A stretch of DNA of 64,000 nt. Source: Spirochaetales bacterium. Its GTDB lineage: Bacteria > Spirochaetota > Leptospiria > Leptospirales > Leptonemataceae. The translations under genes were made by a program, and so were the position numbers. The notes beneath the pieces are model-generated. The model worked only from the letters and a program-made list of their open reading frames with translations. It made no database searches and had not been told where the DNA came from. This document shows, piece after piece, positions 43,904 through 52,019 of this stretch. The stretch is from NCBI GenBank assembly GCA_024233935.1, contig JACKOY010000020.1, positions 9,666-73,665 of the forward strand. The letters run 5' to 3'. Position 1 is the first letter of the stretch. Each line of letters starts with the position of its first letter.

Positions 43904-44815
43904 TCAGAGCGCGGCCTCAGCCCGTTCGGCCTCTTCGGCCTCGGCGGCGCTGTGCAGGCCATGTCTCCAGTAGACAATGAAGCCGCCGGTCATGTACATG
44001 ATGAGCGAGTAGATCGCCGGTGGAATCGCCACATCGGGCATATTCAGAATCGAGGTGCCGATTAGAATTCCAAGCGTGCCGTTTTGAATGCCCACTTCAA
44101 TCATGATCGAAGTGACCTGCCGATCGTCGAGCCGGGCCAGCCTGGCCATGGAGTAACCGGCGATCAGAGCCGCCAGGTTCAGAATCAGGCCGGCCGGACC
44201 GGAATCGATGAATGCATCCACCAGAATGGCGCGCTCTTTGATGATAAGACCGACGATCAGGATCACAAGAAACGCGCCGGAAGCGATGCGTACGTACTTC
44301 TCCTGCCGGTCCGCAAAATCCGGCGCCCGCCGGCGAATCAGCATGCCGATGATCGTCGGCACCAGAACAATCAAAACGAGCGTGCCAATCGTTTCGAGTA
44401 CAGGCAATTGCACCTGTTGCTCCGGGTCGGCCGCCGGCATGAAGACCGCCAGGGCGAGATTGACCAGGTACGGAATCGAAAACACCGTCACAGTACCGGA
44501 GATTGCAGTCAGCGTGACGGAAAGGGCCACGTTTCCCCGGGCCATGTGGGTAATCAGATTGGAAGTCGTTCCACCAGGACAGGCGGCCAGGACCATGATT
44601 CCGACCGCCATCTCCGGCCGTAGCGGGTACAGATAAACGATCAAGAATCCGACCGCCGGCAGGAAGATCAGCTGGCCGAAAAGTCCCACCAGGGCGGCCT
44701 TCGGATACACGACTACCCGTCGAAAGTCAACCGGACGCAAAGACATGCCCATCCCGATCATGATAAAAGCCAGAACCGCCGGCAAACCGTACTGCACTGC
44801 TGGACTGTTTTCCAT
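43904..44815 (-). CDS. BASS-family (bile acid:sodium symporter-like) transporter
   Basis: A ten-helix transporter of ~303 residues from the ATG at 44815. It has the SBF/BASS signatures FIMIGMGMSLRPVDFRRV, AACPGGTTSNLITHMARGNV and IEVGIQNGTLGILIG (the ExGxQN motif). In bacteria this family (YocS/PanS type) takes up organic anions with sodium. The C-terminal tail is Ala/Glu-rich and cytoplasmic. The gene stands alone; no substrate clue from its neighbours. Confidence 0.9.
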   Translation of the reverse strand: MENSPAVQYGLPAVLAFIMIGMGMSLRPVDFRRVVVYPKAALVGLFGQLIFLPAVGFLIVYLYPLRPEMAVGIMVLAACPGGTTSNLITHMARGNVALSVTLTAISGTVTVFSIPYLVNLALAVFMPAADPEQQVQLPVLETIGTLVLIVLVPTIIGMLIRRRAPDFADRQEKYVRIASGAFLVILIVGLIIKERAILVDAFIDSGPAGLILNLAALIAGYSMARLARLDDRQVTSIMIEVGIQNGTLGILIGTSILNMPDVAIPPAIYSLIMYMTGGFIVYWRHGLHSAAEAEEAERAEAAL

Positions 44816-44922
44816 AGTAAGCGCTTCCCCACCCCATCCTGAAACAGGACGAGCGGGCAATTTGGGGGGCAACGTCAGAATGGGTCAACCGAAAGCTGCT
44901 TGAAAAAATGGGAGCAAAGCGA

Positions 44923-45165
44923 ATGGCTCTGACCGTGGGCGATGCAATAATCGAGGTGGTCGTACGTCCCGGCAGCAAAAAGCCGGGCATAGAACGGCAA
45001 CCCGATGGGTCGTATCTGATTCGGGTGCGCGAACGCGCCCGGGAGGGGGCGGCCAATGCGGCTGTCATCAAAGCCCTGGCCGCTGAGATCGGTGTGGCCC
45101 CCACCCGGCTGGAGATTCGTCAGGGCGCTCACGGTCGGCGCAAGCTGATTCGACTGCTGGCCTAG
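44923..45165 (+). CDS. DUF167/UPF0235 (YggU-like) protein
   Basis: An 80-residue protein with the YggU pattern: VVVRPGSKKPGIERQPDGS, LIRVRERAREGAANAAVIKA and LEIRQGAHGRRKLIRL. Family members are small alpha/beta proteins without a settled function. The ATG at 44923 with GGAG 8 bases upstream is preferred over an ATG at 44908. It precedes the aconitase gene by 145 bases. Confidence 0.9.
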   Translation: MALTVGDAIIEVVVRPGSKKPGIERQPDGSYLIRVRERAREGAANAAVIKALAAEIGVAPTRLEIRQGAHGRRKLIRLLA

Positions 45166-45310
45166 GGCAAGTTTGTTTTATTCGGCCTGCTTTCACCCAC
45201 CCGGGCGCGGCCCTGAAAGAGTTGAAAGCGCAAGCCTGGCCATTTACATTGGCGTCCCGAAGTTCGCGGCTCCGGCCAAATCCATCGAATCGAAGACAGG
45301 TAGTCCAGAC

Positions 45311-47983
45311 ATGAAAGATCCGTTCCAGGCGAAGACGAAACTCAAGACCAACTCAGGCGAGTACACCTATTACAAGCTGGAGAGTCTCGGAGACAACGCC
45401 CGGCTGGCAAAGTTGCCTTACAGCATGCGTGTTTTGCTCGAGGCGGCCTTGAGAAACATCGACGACTACGTGATCAGCGCAGACGATGTGAAGCAGCTCT
45501 TCCATTGGGATCCCGCAAAAACTCCGGACGAAGAGCTGGCATTTATGCCGGGTCGCGTTATCTTGCAGGATTTTACCGGAGTGCCGGCGGTTGTGGATCT
45601 GGCCGCGTTGCGCAGCGCCATGGTGCGCATGGGCGGCGAGCCAACCCGCATCAATCCGCAGGTGCGGGTGGATCTCGTGATCGATCACAGCGTTCAGGTT
45701 GATTTCTTCGGCACGAGTTCAGCCCTGCAGCAAAACATGGAAATGGAGTTCGAGCGCAATCAAGAACGCTACGAATTTCTGAAGTGGGGGCAGCAGGCCT
45801 TCGAGAACCTGGGAATTGTTCCGCCGGGCGCGGGCATTGTGCACCAGGTGAACCTGGAATACCTGGCTTCGGTGGTTCTGAATCGCGACGGCGTGGTCTA
45901 TCCCGACAGCCTGGTCGGAACCGATTCGCACACCACAATGATCAACGGCATCGGCGTTTTGGGATGGGGCGTGGGCGGCATTGAAGCGGAAGCGGTCATG
46001 CTCGGACAACCCATCTACATGCTGATTCCTCAAGTAGTCGGCTTCAAGTTAAAGGGCAAGTTGAAAGAAGGCACCACCGCAACGGATCTGGTCCTGCGCG
46101 TAACCGAAATGCTTCGTAAGAAAGGAGTGGTCGGGAAATTCGTCGAGTTTTTTGGCCAGGGCTTGAGTAATCTGAGCCTGCCGGACCGCGCCACCATTGC
46201 GAACATGGCGCCCGAATATGGCGCTACATGTGGATTTTTTCCGGTCGATGAGGAAACCCTGCGCTACATGCGATCGACCGGGCGTTCTGCAGATACCATC
46301 GATCTGGTGGAGAAGTACTACAAAGCCCAGGGCATGTTTCGCACCGACCAAAGCCCGGACCCGGTTTACACCGATACCCTGGAGCTGGATATTTCGAGCG
46401 TGGAACCGGCGCTATCCGGACCCAAACGGCCTCAGGATCGCATCAACCTCAGCGACATGCAACCCACCTGGCAAAAGGCGCTCAAGGCGCCGGTCAAGGA
46501 ACGCGGTTTCGAACTTTCGGAAAACGAACTGAAGAAAGTGGGCCACATTGAGAATGGCTACAAGGCCGAAATCACCCACGGAAACGTTGTGATAGCGGCG
46601 ATCACTTCGTGCACCAACACTTCCAATCCGGGAGTCATGCTCGGAGCGGGCCTGCTTGCACGCAAGGCGCTTGAGAAAGGCCTGAAAGTAAAACCCTTTG
46701 TGAAGACCAGCCTCGCCCCCGGGTCACGGGTTGTGACCGACTACCTGGATCGGAGCGGCCTCACGAAAGATCTGGACGCGCTCGGATTTCAAACTGTCGG
46801 CTACGGATGTACGACCTGCATCGGAAACTCAGGCCCTCTGCCCGACCCGGTCATCAAGGCGATTGATGAGGGCAACCTGGTAGCGGCCTCCGTACTGAGC
46901 GGCAACCGTAACTTCGAAGGACGCATCTCGCCCAATGTGAAGGCCAATTTCCTGGCGAGCCCGCCGTTGGTCGTTGCGTACGCCATCGCCGGCACGGTGG
47001 ACATTGACCTCATAAAAGAGCCGCTGGGCAAGGGTTCGGACGGCAAAGACGTCTTCCTGAAAGACATATGGCCGACCCTCGAAGAAGTCAAACAGGCCAT
47101 CGCCAGCAGCATCACACCGGAAATGTACCAGCAGCGCTACGGAAACGTGCGCGACATGAACGAACTCTGGAACGCAATTCCTGTTTCGGGCGGTCAGGTC
47201 TACGAGTGGAAAGAATCATCCACCTACATTCAGGAACCGCCCTTCTTCGTGGACATGCCGCTTGAGGTTCCGGCTTTGACCGACATCCAGGACGCGCGTT
47301 GCCTGGTAAAGGTGGGTGACTCGGTTACAACCGACCACATCAGTCCCGCCGGGGCCATACCGGAGGACATGCCCGCCGGTCGGTATCTAAAAGAAAAAGG
47401 CGTCACCAAAAAGGACTTCAACTCCTTTGGTTCACGGCGCGGCAACGACCGGGTGATGACGCGCGGCACCTTTGGAAATATCCGGCTGCGCAATCAGCTG
47501 GCGCCCGGCACCGAAGGCGGCTGGACGCGCCTGCAACCCGACGATAAGGAAATGTCGATCTATGACGCAAGCATCGAGTACCGCAAAAAGAACGTGCCCC
47601 TGGTTGTTCTGGCCGGCGCCGAGTATGGCACAGGGTCTTCGCGCGACTGGGCCGCGAAGGGCACCTACACCCTCGGTGTGCGGGCCGTGATTGCGACCAG
47701 CTTCGAGCGTATCCATCGTTCCAACCTGGTGGGCATGGGCGTACTCCCGCTGCAATTCCGGGAAGGCGAGTCGGCCGATTCGCTTGGATTGACCGGTCGT
47801 GAACTGTTTTCTATCCGCGGCCTGTCGTCCGGCTTAAAAGCCCGTCAGGAAGTGGAAGTCGAAGCCGATGGCAAAAAATTCAAGGCGATCTGTCGCCTGG
47901 ATACACCGGTGGAAATCGAGTACTATCAGAACGGCGGCATTCTGCACACTGTTCTGCGAAAGTTTGTGAAGGACTCGCGTTAG
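45311..47983 (+). CDS. acnA: Aconitate hydratase A
   Basis: The TCA-cycle enzyme that isomerises citrate to isocitrate, 890 residues (AcnA/IRP type). Fe-S ligands: C434 in ITSCTNTSNPGVMLGAG and C500/C503 in GCTTCIGNSGP. Other marks: LVGTDSHTTMINGIGVLGWG, GEMVEFFGEG-type block here as GKFVEFFGQGLSNLSLPDRA, and in the swivel domain DHISPAGAI, NSFGSRRGND and AGAEYGTGSSRDWAAKG. The ATG at 45311 has AGGT upstream; the frame is open from 45173 but is not conserved. It is followed 50 bases later by a small XRE regulator. Confidence 0.97.
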   Translation: MKDPFQAKTKLKTNSGEYTYYKLESLGDNARLAKLPYSMRVLLEAALRNIDDYVISADDVKQLFHWDPAKTPDEELAFMPGRVILQDFTGVPAVVDLAALRSAMVRMGGEPTRINPQVRVDLVIDHSVQVDFFGTSSALQQNMEMEFERNQERYEFLKWGQQAFENLGIVPPGAGIVHQVNLEYLASVVLNRDGVVYPDSLVGTDSHTTMINGIGVLGWGVGGIEAEAVMLGQPIYMLIPQVVGFKLKGKLKEGTTATDLVLRVTEMLRKKGVVGKFVEFFGQGLSNLSLPDRATIANMAPEYGATCGFFPVDEETLRYMRSTGRSADTIDLVEKYYKAQGMFRTDQSPDPVYTDTLELDISSVEPALSGPKRPQDRINLSDMQPTWQKALKAPVKERGFELSENELKKVGHIENGYKAEITHGNVVIAAITSCTNTSNPGVMLGAGLLARKALEKGLKVKPFVKTSLAPGSRVVTDYLDRSGLTKDLDALGFQTVGYGCTTCIGNSGPLPDPVIKAIDEGNLVAASVLSGNRNFEGRISPNVKANFLASPPLVVAYAIAGTVDIDLIKEPLGKGSDGKDVFLKDIWPTLEEVKQAIASSITPEMYQQRYGNVRDMNELWNAIPVSGGQVYEWKESSTYIQEPPFFVDMPLEVPALTDIQDARCLVKVGDSVTTDHISPAGAIPEDMPAGRYLKEKGVTKKDFNSFGSRRGNDRVMTRGTFGNIRLRNQLAPGTEGGWTRLQPDDKEMSIYDASIEYRKKNVPLVVLAGAEYGTGSSRDWAAKGTYTLGVRAVIATSFERIHRSNLVGMGVLPLQFREGESADSLGLTGRELFSIRGLSSGLKARQEVEVEADGKKFKAICRLDTPVEIEYYQNGGILHTVLRKFVKDSR

Positions 47984-48033
47984 ATCAGGCCCGGAAACCA
48001 GAAAGAGCGGCCGCGCGCCAGAGGGAACATCCT

Positions 48034-48387
48034 ATGACACCCGAAGAGCGTACGGAACGCATCATGAAGCGCATGAGCATCAGCCGGCGTGAGCTGGCCG
48101 AAAGGCTCGACATTTCGGTTTCGTCCCTGGCGATGTACTTCACGGGACAACATCGCATTCGGCGCGTGATTGCCCTGGCCATCCAGGCTGCCTACGGAAT
48201 CAACAGCGACTGGATTATGCAGGGCAAACGACCGGTGTTCTTAAAGGAGTTTCAGAGCAATCTTTCGGCAGAGGCCATGGAAATGGCCGTTCTCTTTGAT
48301 ACGCTTCCGCGCCGCCTGCGGCCGGTCGCGCGCACAACGCTGCGCGGGCTCAAGGCGCTGCCGGCGACGGTTCGGGAAGGCTCATGA
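48034..48387 (+). CDS. Small XRE-type helix-turn-helix regulator
   Basis: A 117-residue protein with a clear HTH (residues ~7-55): MKRMSISRRELAERLDISVS followed by SLAMYFTGQHRIRRVIALAI. There is no ligand domain; the C-terminal half is helical (SAEAMEMAVLFDTLPRRLRP). It lies 50 bases after acnA in the same direction and may be co-transcribed. The 3' end overlaps the convergent TPM gene by 38 bases. Confidence 0.82.
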   Translation: MTPEERTERIMKRMSISRRELAERLDISVSSLAMYFTGQHRIRRVIALAIQAAYGINSDWIMQGKRPVFLKEFQSNLSAEAMEMAVLFDTLPRRLRPVARTTLRGLKALPATVREGS

Positions 48388-48934
48388 GTGCCAGCGCCGC
48401 TTCGAAGCCGGCCCGCAGCCCCTCGGCGTAGCGATTGGCGCGAAAGCGCGGCGCCATCTCTTCTCTTTCAATGCGACGCAATTGCGGCGCGCTCAGGCCG
48501 GTGCTGCCATTGTCGTACATTAAGAAATGACGATCGTTTCTTGAAAGGACCACCAGCAGCGCGGGTTGGTCCGGTTCGGCCCGGAACTCGTCGGCCGCAA
48601 GCTCCGCAATCGCGCGGCTCTCGAGTGCTTCTACAATGACAACCCGAGCGTCCAGCCCGCGAAATTCAAGCGAGGCCAGATAGGCGTCCAGGGCAGTCCG
48701 GTCGGCGATCGAAAGCAGCGCGGCGCGGTCCTCCACAAACGGCCGGGCGGGTTGCAAGTACTCCCAGGTGCCGTCGGCGTGCAGAACCACGTGACGACCC
48801 CCGGCGGTCACCGCAGCCTGATCGCCCGGTTGGCCCCGAAGCCCGGGCGCACCCACGGCCAGACAAAGAAGCGCCATCGTAAGGGCCAGAGCAAAAGGGG
48901 CCCGTGGAAGCCGATTAATGCTGGTCTTCATCAT
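48350..48934 (-). CDS. Exported TPM-domain protein
   Basis: From the ATG at 48934 the protein has 194 residues and a signal peptide (APFALALTMALLCLAVGAPG). Residues ~75-190 are a TPM/TLP18.3 domain, as shown by LDARVVIVEALESRAIAELA, LLVVLSRNDRHFLMYDNGST and MAPRFRANRYAEGLRAGFEA. TPM proteins bind calcium or act as phosphatases in plant thylakoids; bacterial functions are not known. The start overlaps the small upstream gene by 20 bases. Confidence 0.78.
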   Translation of the reverse strand: MMKTSINRLPRAPFALALTMALLCLAVGAPGLRGQPGDQAAVTAGGRHVVLHADGTWEYLQPARPFVEDRAALLSIADRTALDAYLASLEFRGLDARVVIVEALESRAIAELAADEFRAEPDQPALLVVLSRNDRHFLMYDNGSTGLSAPQLRRIEREEMAPRFRANRYAEGLRAGFEAALALMSLPEPSPAAP

Positions 48935-49169
48935 TGTTTTCGAGGTCGTAGAAGCGTAAGTGAACCCGCGGACTCTCGTAGCCACCGGCAACCATGCCTT
49001 CCAATTCGTTTCGGCTGGCCTCGATGATGCGAAAACCATGGCGGGTATAGTCATCGGGAGTGATGAGGCCGTAACCTTCGCCTACCAGAAATGGTTTGCC
49101 GCCCTCGACCCGCAAATGGGCCAGCATTTCCCGCCGACCAAGCATGAGCGAACTGCAACGAATGCGCAT
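48915..49169 (-). CDS. Small conserved-looking protein, unknown function
   Basis: 84 residues, soluble, mixed alpha/beta (GLITPDDYTRHGFRIIEASR, then VHLRFYDLENND). No domain is recognised. Its start overlaps the peptidase stop by 1 base (TGATG) and its end overlaps the TPM gene, so it is the middle gene of a coupled operon. This tight coupling argues that it is real. Confidence 0.65.
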   Translation of the reverse strand: MRIRCSSLMLGRREMLAHLRVEGGKPFLVGEGYGLITPDDYTRHGFRIIEASRNELEGMVAGGYESPRVHLRFYDLENNDEDQH

Positions 49170-49885
49170 CAGTCATCTCTGCCCAGCAGGCCCAAACGTA
49201 AAAGGAAATAAAGCAGGGTCACGACACCGGTCAGGGCCGCCGCCACGTAGGTCCAGGCCGCCGCGTTGAGCACTTCGTTGACGGCCTCGGTCTCGCGCTG
49301 GCCCGCGAACTGCATTTCACGCAGAATGCGTTTGGCCCGACTCGAGGCGTTGATTTCCACCGGGACCGTGACCAGCTGAAAGACCACGACGACCGTAAAA
49401 CAGAGCACACCGGCAATGGCCACATACTTGCCCAGCACACTTCCGGTGAACATCATGAGGAAGAATCCGCCCATAATCAGAAGCCAGCTTGCCTTAGAAC
49501 CAAACGAAGCCATGCCCACAATCGCCGAACGAAAGCCCAGCAGAGGATACTGCACTTTGTCCTGGATCGCGTGGCCCGCTTCGTGGGCCGCCACACCGGC
49601 TGCGGCGATGCTCACATCTGAGAAGGTCGCATCGGAAAGGCGCAGGGTTTTGGAGCGCGGATCGTAATGATCGGTCAACTGGCCGGGCACGCGCTCGACC
49701 CGGACGTTCGAGAGGCCCGCCCGGTCCAGGATGCGCCGGGCCACCTGAGAGCCGGTCATGCCCTGGCTGTTCTGGTAACCCTGCCAGCGGCCAAAAGCGT
49801 TCTTGACCCGAAACGAAGCCCACAGGCTGAGCAGCATTGTGGGTCCGACCAGCAGCAGGTACAAAGGATCGATGCCGAAAAACAT
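49169..49885 (-). CDS. Membrane zinc metallopeptidase (YugP type)
   Basis: 238 residues with an N-terminal helix (LLLVGPTMLLSLWASFRV), the catalytic motif HEAGH at residues 101-105 inside VAAHEAGHAIQDK, and two further membrane segments (SWLLIMGGFFLMMFTGSVLG and VAIAGVLCFTVVVVFQLVTV) plus a C-terminal one. The ASSRAKRILREMQF region matches family PF04298. It is the first gene of the coupled trio with the small protein and the TPM gene. Confidence 0.93.
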   Translation of the reverse strand: MFFGIDPLYLLLVGPTMLLSLWASFRVKNAFGRWQGYQNSQGMTGSQVARRILDRAGLSNVRVERVPGQLTDHYDPRSKTLRLSDATFSDVSIAAAGVAAHEAGHAIQDKVQYPLLGFRSAIVGMASFGSKASWLLIMGGFFLMMFTGSVLGKYVAIAGVLCFTVVVVFQLVTVPVEINASSRAKRILREMQFAGQRETEAVNEVLNAAAWTYVAAALTGVVTLLYFLLRLGLLGRDD

Positions 49886-49903
49886 AGACGGAAGCCTCCG
49901 AAC

Positions 49904-49943
49904 ACAACAAAGCCGGCGCCCGATGAAACGTCAAGCGCCGGCC
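49904..49943 (-). terminator. Likely terminator of the TMEM43 gene
   Basis: GCCGGCGC (49912-49919) and GCGCCGGC (49935-49942) form a perfect 8-base stem with a 15-base loop, followed on the minus strand by TTTGTTGTGTT. It lies 45-75 bases after the TMEM43 stop. A second hairpin, CGGGC-TTTC-GCCCG at 49956-49969, sits between. Confidence 0.55.
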
Positions 49944-49986
49944 CAAAGAATGCGACGGGCTTTCGCCCGCCGCCACTACTGATAGA

Positions 49987-51141
49987 TCAGCCCTTCGGAG
50001 CGGCGCCCGCTGCCGGCGCTCCTGCATTTTTCTTTTTGGCCATCATCACAAGGCCGACAATGGCGGCCGCTGCCACCACGAGCAGAATGATGCCCATAAC
50101 CGGTCGCGCTGCGATCCAGGCGATTGCCATCACCACGAATGAAATGAACAGCGCGATCAGAAACGCGAAGAAACCGATGCCGGCCGAAATCAATCCGCCA
50201 ACCAGCGGGATTACGTCGGCCAGTTCCTTGAGCGGATTAAAAATCATGCCGATGCCGATCGCCATGAGAATGATCCCCCCGATGCGCAGCCCCCATTTGA
50301 GAGTCGCGTCGGCTTCCTCCTCGGCCTGAATCATTTGCTCTCCACTCAAAATACCCGGCTCCAGGCGATTGAACTCCTTGCCGTTTGCGCCAACCCAGGC
50401 CGTGAAGGAGTTGCCACGTTGCTGGGCGAGCACTGTTACATCCTGAGGTTGTGTTACGACCCGAAAGCCGATGCGATAGTCGCCCACCTGATTGCTGCTC
50501 GGAGAACCGCTGCCAGCGTAGACCTTGCCGTTGTCGAGAGTCACCTGGCCCGGCAATTCGCCCCGGAAGTTGTCCAGTTCCGCCTCGGTGACCGCGCGGT
50601 CGTTGCCCTGATTGATCTGACCGATCAAAGGCGCACTCAACCGAAAGGCGCCCATCTTGACGTTTGTGGCCACCAGGTCATTGCCGCGGTGGCGCATGGG
50701 CGGATTGCTATGCCCGGATTCGTGAAAACGACTCGAATCAATGGGAGTCGAAGACCACGTGCTTTCGTAGCGATACGTTGGCCGGTTATTGCTGTTGCTA
50801 CTGTTGTTGTTGCTATTATTATTGTTACGCTCCTCAATTTCGCGCCACTGATACATTTCCACCGAACGCTCCAGCTTGATGGCGTTTTCGCTGATGCGAA
50901 AGACCGGGTCGGTCAGAACGTCATCGGTGGTTGCACTGCCACTGGCAACCACCAGCTTGCCTTCGTTGGAGTTGTTTACGCTATCGCTGGATACCTCGAT
51001 AAACGCGCCACCGGCCGCCTCGGTGTCCTGGGCGTTCTTAACGGCCTTGCCTTCGTTCCACCAGATCAAGCTTACGGCGCCGACGGTGGCCACGAGCCCA
51101 AAGCCGACGCTGGCTATGGATGATTTGATTTTTTCTAACAT
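49987..51141 (-). CDS. TMEM43-family membrane protein
   Basis: A 384-residue bacterial homologue of TMEM43 (PF07787). An N-terminal helix (SVGFGLVATVGAVSLIWWNEGK, a family-typical WWNEG) is followed by a large periplasmic domain with LERSVEMYQWREIEE and three or four C-terminal helices (GGIILMAIGIGMIFNPLK, GLISAGIGFFAFLIALFISF, GIILLVVAAAAIVGLVMM). Just after the WREIEE segment is an Asn/Ser tract (residues ~106-120) encoded by a trinucleotide-rich stretch. Bacterial function is unknown; eukaryotic TMEM43 is a nuclear envelope protein. Confidence 0.88.
   Translation of the reverse strand: MLEKIKSSIASVGFGLVATVGAVSLIWWNEGKAVKNAQDTEAAGGAFIEVSSDSVNNSNEGKLVVASGSATTDDVLTDPVFRISENAIKLERSVEMYQWREIEERNNNNSNNNSSNSNNRPTYRYESTWSSTPIDSSRFHESGHSNPPMRHRGNDLVATNVKMGAFRLSAPLIGQINQGNDRAVTEAELDNFRGELPGQVTLDNGKVYAGSGSPSSNQVGDYRIGFRVVTQPQDVTVLAQQRGNSFTAWVGANGKEFNRLEPGILSGEQMIQAEEEADATLKWGLRIGGIILMAIGIGMIFNPLKELADVIPLVGGLISAGIGFFAFLIALFISFVVMAIAWIAARPVMGIILLVVAAAAIVGLVMMAKKKNAGAPAAGAAPKG
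50785..50827. repeat. Trinucleotide-rich repeat encoding polyasparagine
   Basis: On the plus strand a run of GTT/ATT/GCT triplets (such as GTTGTTGTTGCTATTATTATT at its core) encodes, on the minus strand, a tract of Asn and Ser in the TMEM43 protein. The composition is in strong contrast with the GC-rich neighbourhood. Slippage would change the tract length in frame. Confidence 0.75.
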
Positions 51142-51281
51142 AGATTCTTGTTACTCCCCTGAGTTGGTCCCTGCATCTAAGGCGGGAGCGAAAACCCGGC
51201 AACCAAAAAAGGCAAAAAAGAACGCCGACCGGAGCTTCGGGAAATCACTTTACAGCACGGTGCGCCGCGCCAGGTTGCAGC

Positions 51282-52019
51282 GTGCCCCGGCTGTCCGCCA
51301 TCCTGCTTTTGGTCCTCTCCTTCCCGACCGCCTGTGTGGTTTCCCAGACGCGGTACGACGAACTCCAGGCCGAGCTGGATCAGACCCGGGCCGATTTAGC
51401 CGAACGCGACGAACAGCTGGCCAACATTGTGCGCGAACGCTCCGCCCTTCAGGAATCGGTCGAGCAAATGACCGAGGCCCTGGCCACGGTGCGGGCCCGA
51501 AACGCGGAAGCCGCGCGCCGCATGCAGAGTTATCAGGACCTGCTGGCGCGCTTTCGCAGCCTCATCGACGCGGGTCGGCTCCAGGTCAAGATTGAACGCG
51601 GGCGAATGGTTGTGGTTTTGCCCTCGGACGTGCTCTTTCGTAGCGGAGACGCGTTTTTGTCCCCGGACGGGCAGCGAGCCGTACGGGAGATTACGGCCGT
51701 GCTCGTGACAATTACGGAACGCGAGTTTCAAGTGGAAGGTCACACCGACAACGTTCCTATTCGAACGGCGCTTTATCCTTCCAACTGGGAGCTGTCCACG
51801 GCCCGTGCCGTGAATGTCGTCAAAACCATGATCGAAGCCGGCATGGCGCCGGGCAACGTCAGCGCCGCTGGCTACGGCGAGTACCGCCCGACGCTGCCAA
51901 ATACTTCCGAAGAGAATCGGCGCGCGAATCGACGTATTGAGATTGTGGTTGTGCCGGACCTTTCGGGACTGCCCGGCTTTGAGGAGCTCAACGAGTTGTC
52001 CCGCGAAGAAAACCCGTGA
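51282..52019 (+). CDS. OmpA/MotB-family lipoprotein
   Basis: Starts with GTG at 51282 (AGG eight bases upstream). The signal ends with a lipobox-like FPTACVVS, so Cys18 is probably lipidated. A coiled coil follows (residues ~25-95: YDELQAELDQTRADLAERDE, LQESVEQMTEALATVRARN). The C-terminal OmpA domain has VLFRSGDAFLSPDG, FQVEGHTDNVPIRTALYPSN, WELSTARAVNVVKTMIE and SEENRRANRRIEIVV, the peptidoglycan-binding signature. The stop overlaps the mnmC GTG by 4 bases (GTGA). Confidence 0.9.
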   Translation: MPRLSAILLLVLSFPTACVVSQTRYDELQAELDQTRADLAERDEQLANIVRERSALQESVEQMTEALATVRARNAEAARRMQSYQDLLARFRSLIDAGRLQVKIERGRMVVVLPSDVLFRSGDAFLSPDGQRAVREITAVLVTITEREFQVEGHTDNVPIRTALYPSNWELSTARAVNVVKTMIEAGMAPGNVSAAGYGEYRPTLPNTSEENRRANRRIEIVVVPDLSGLPGFEELNELSREENP

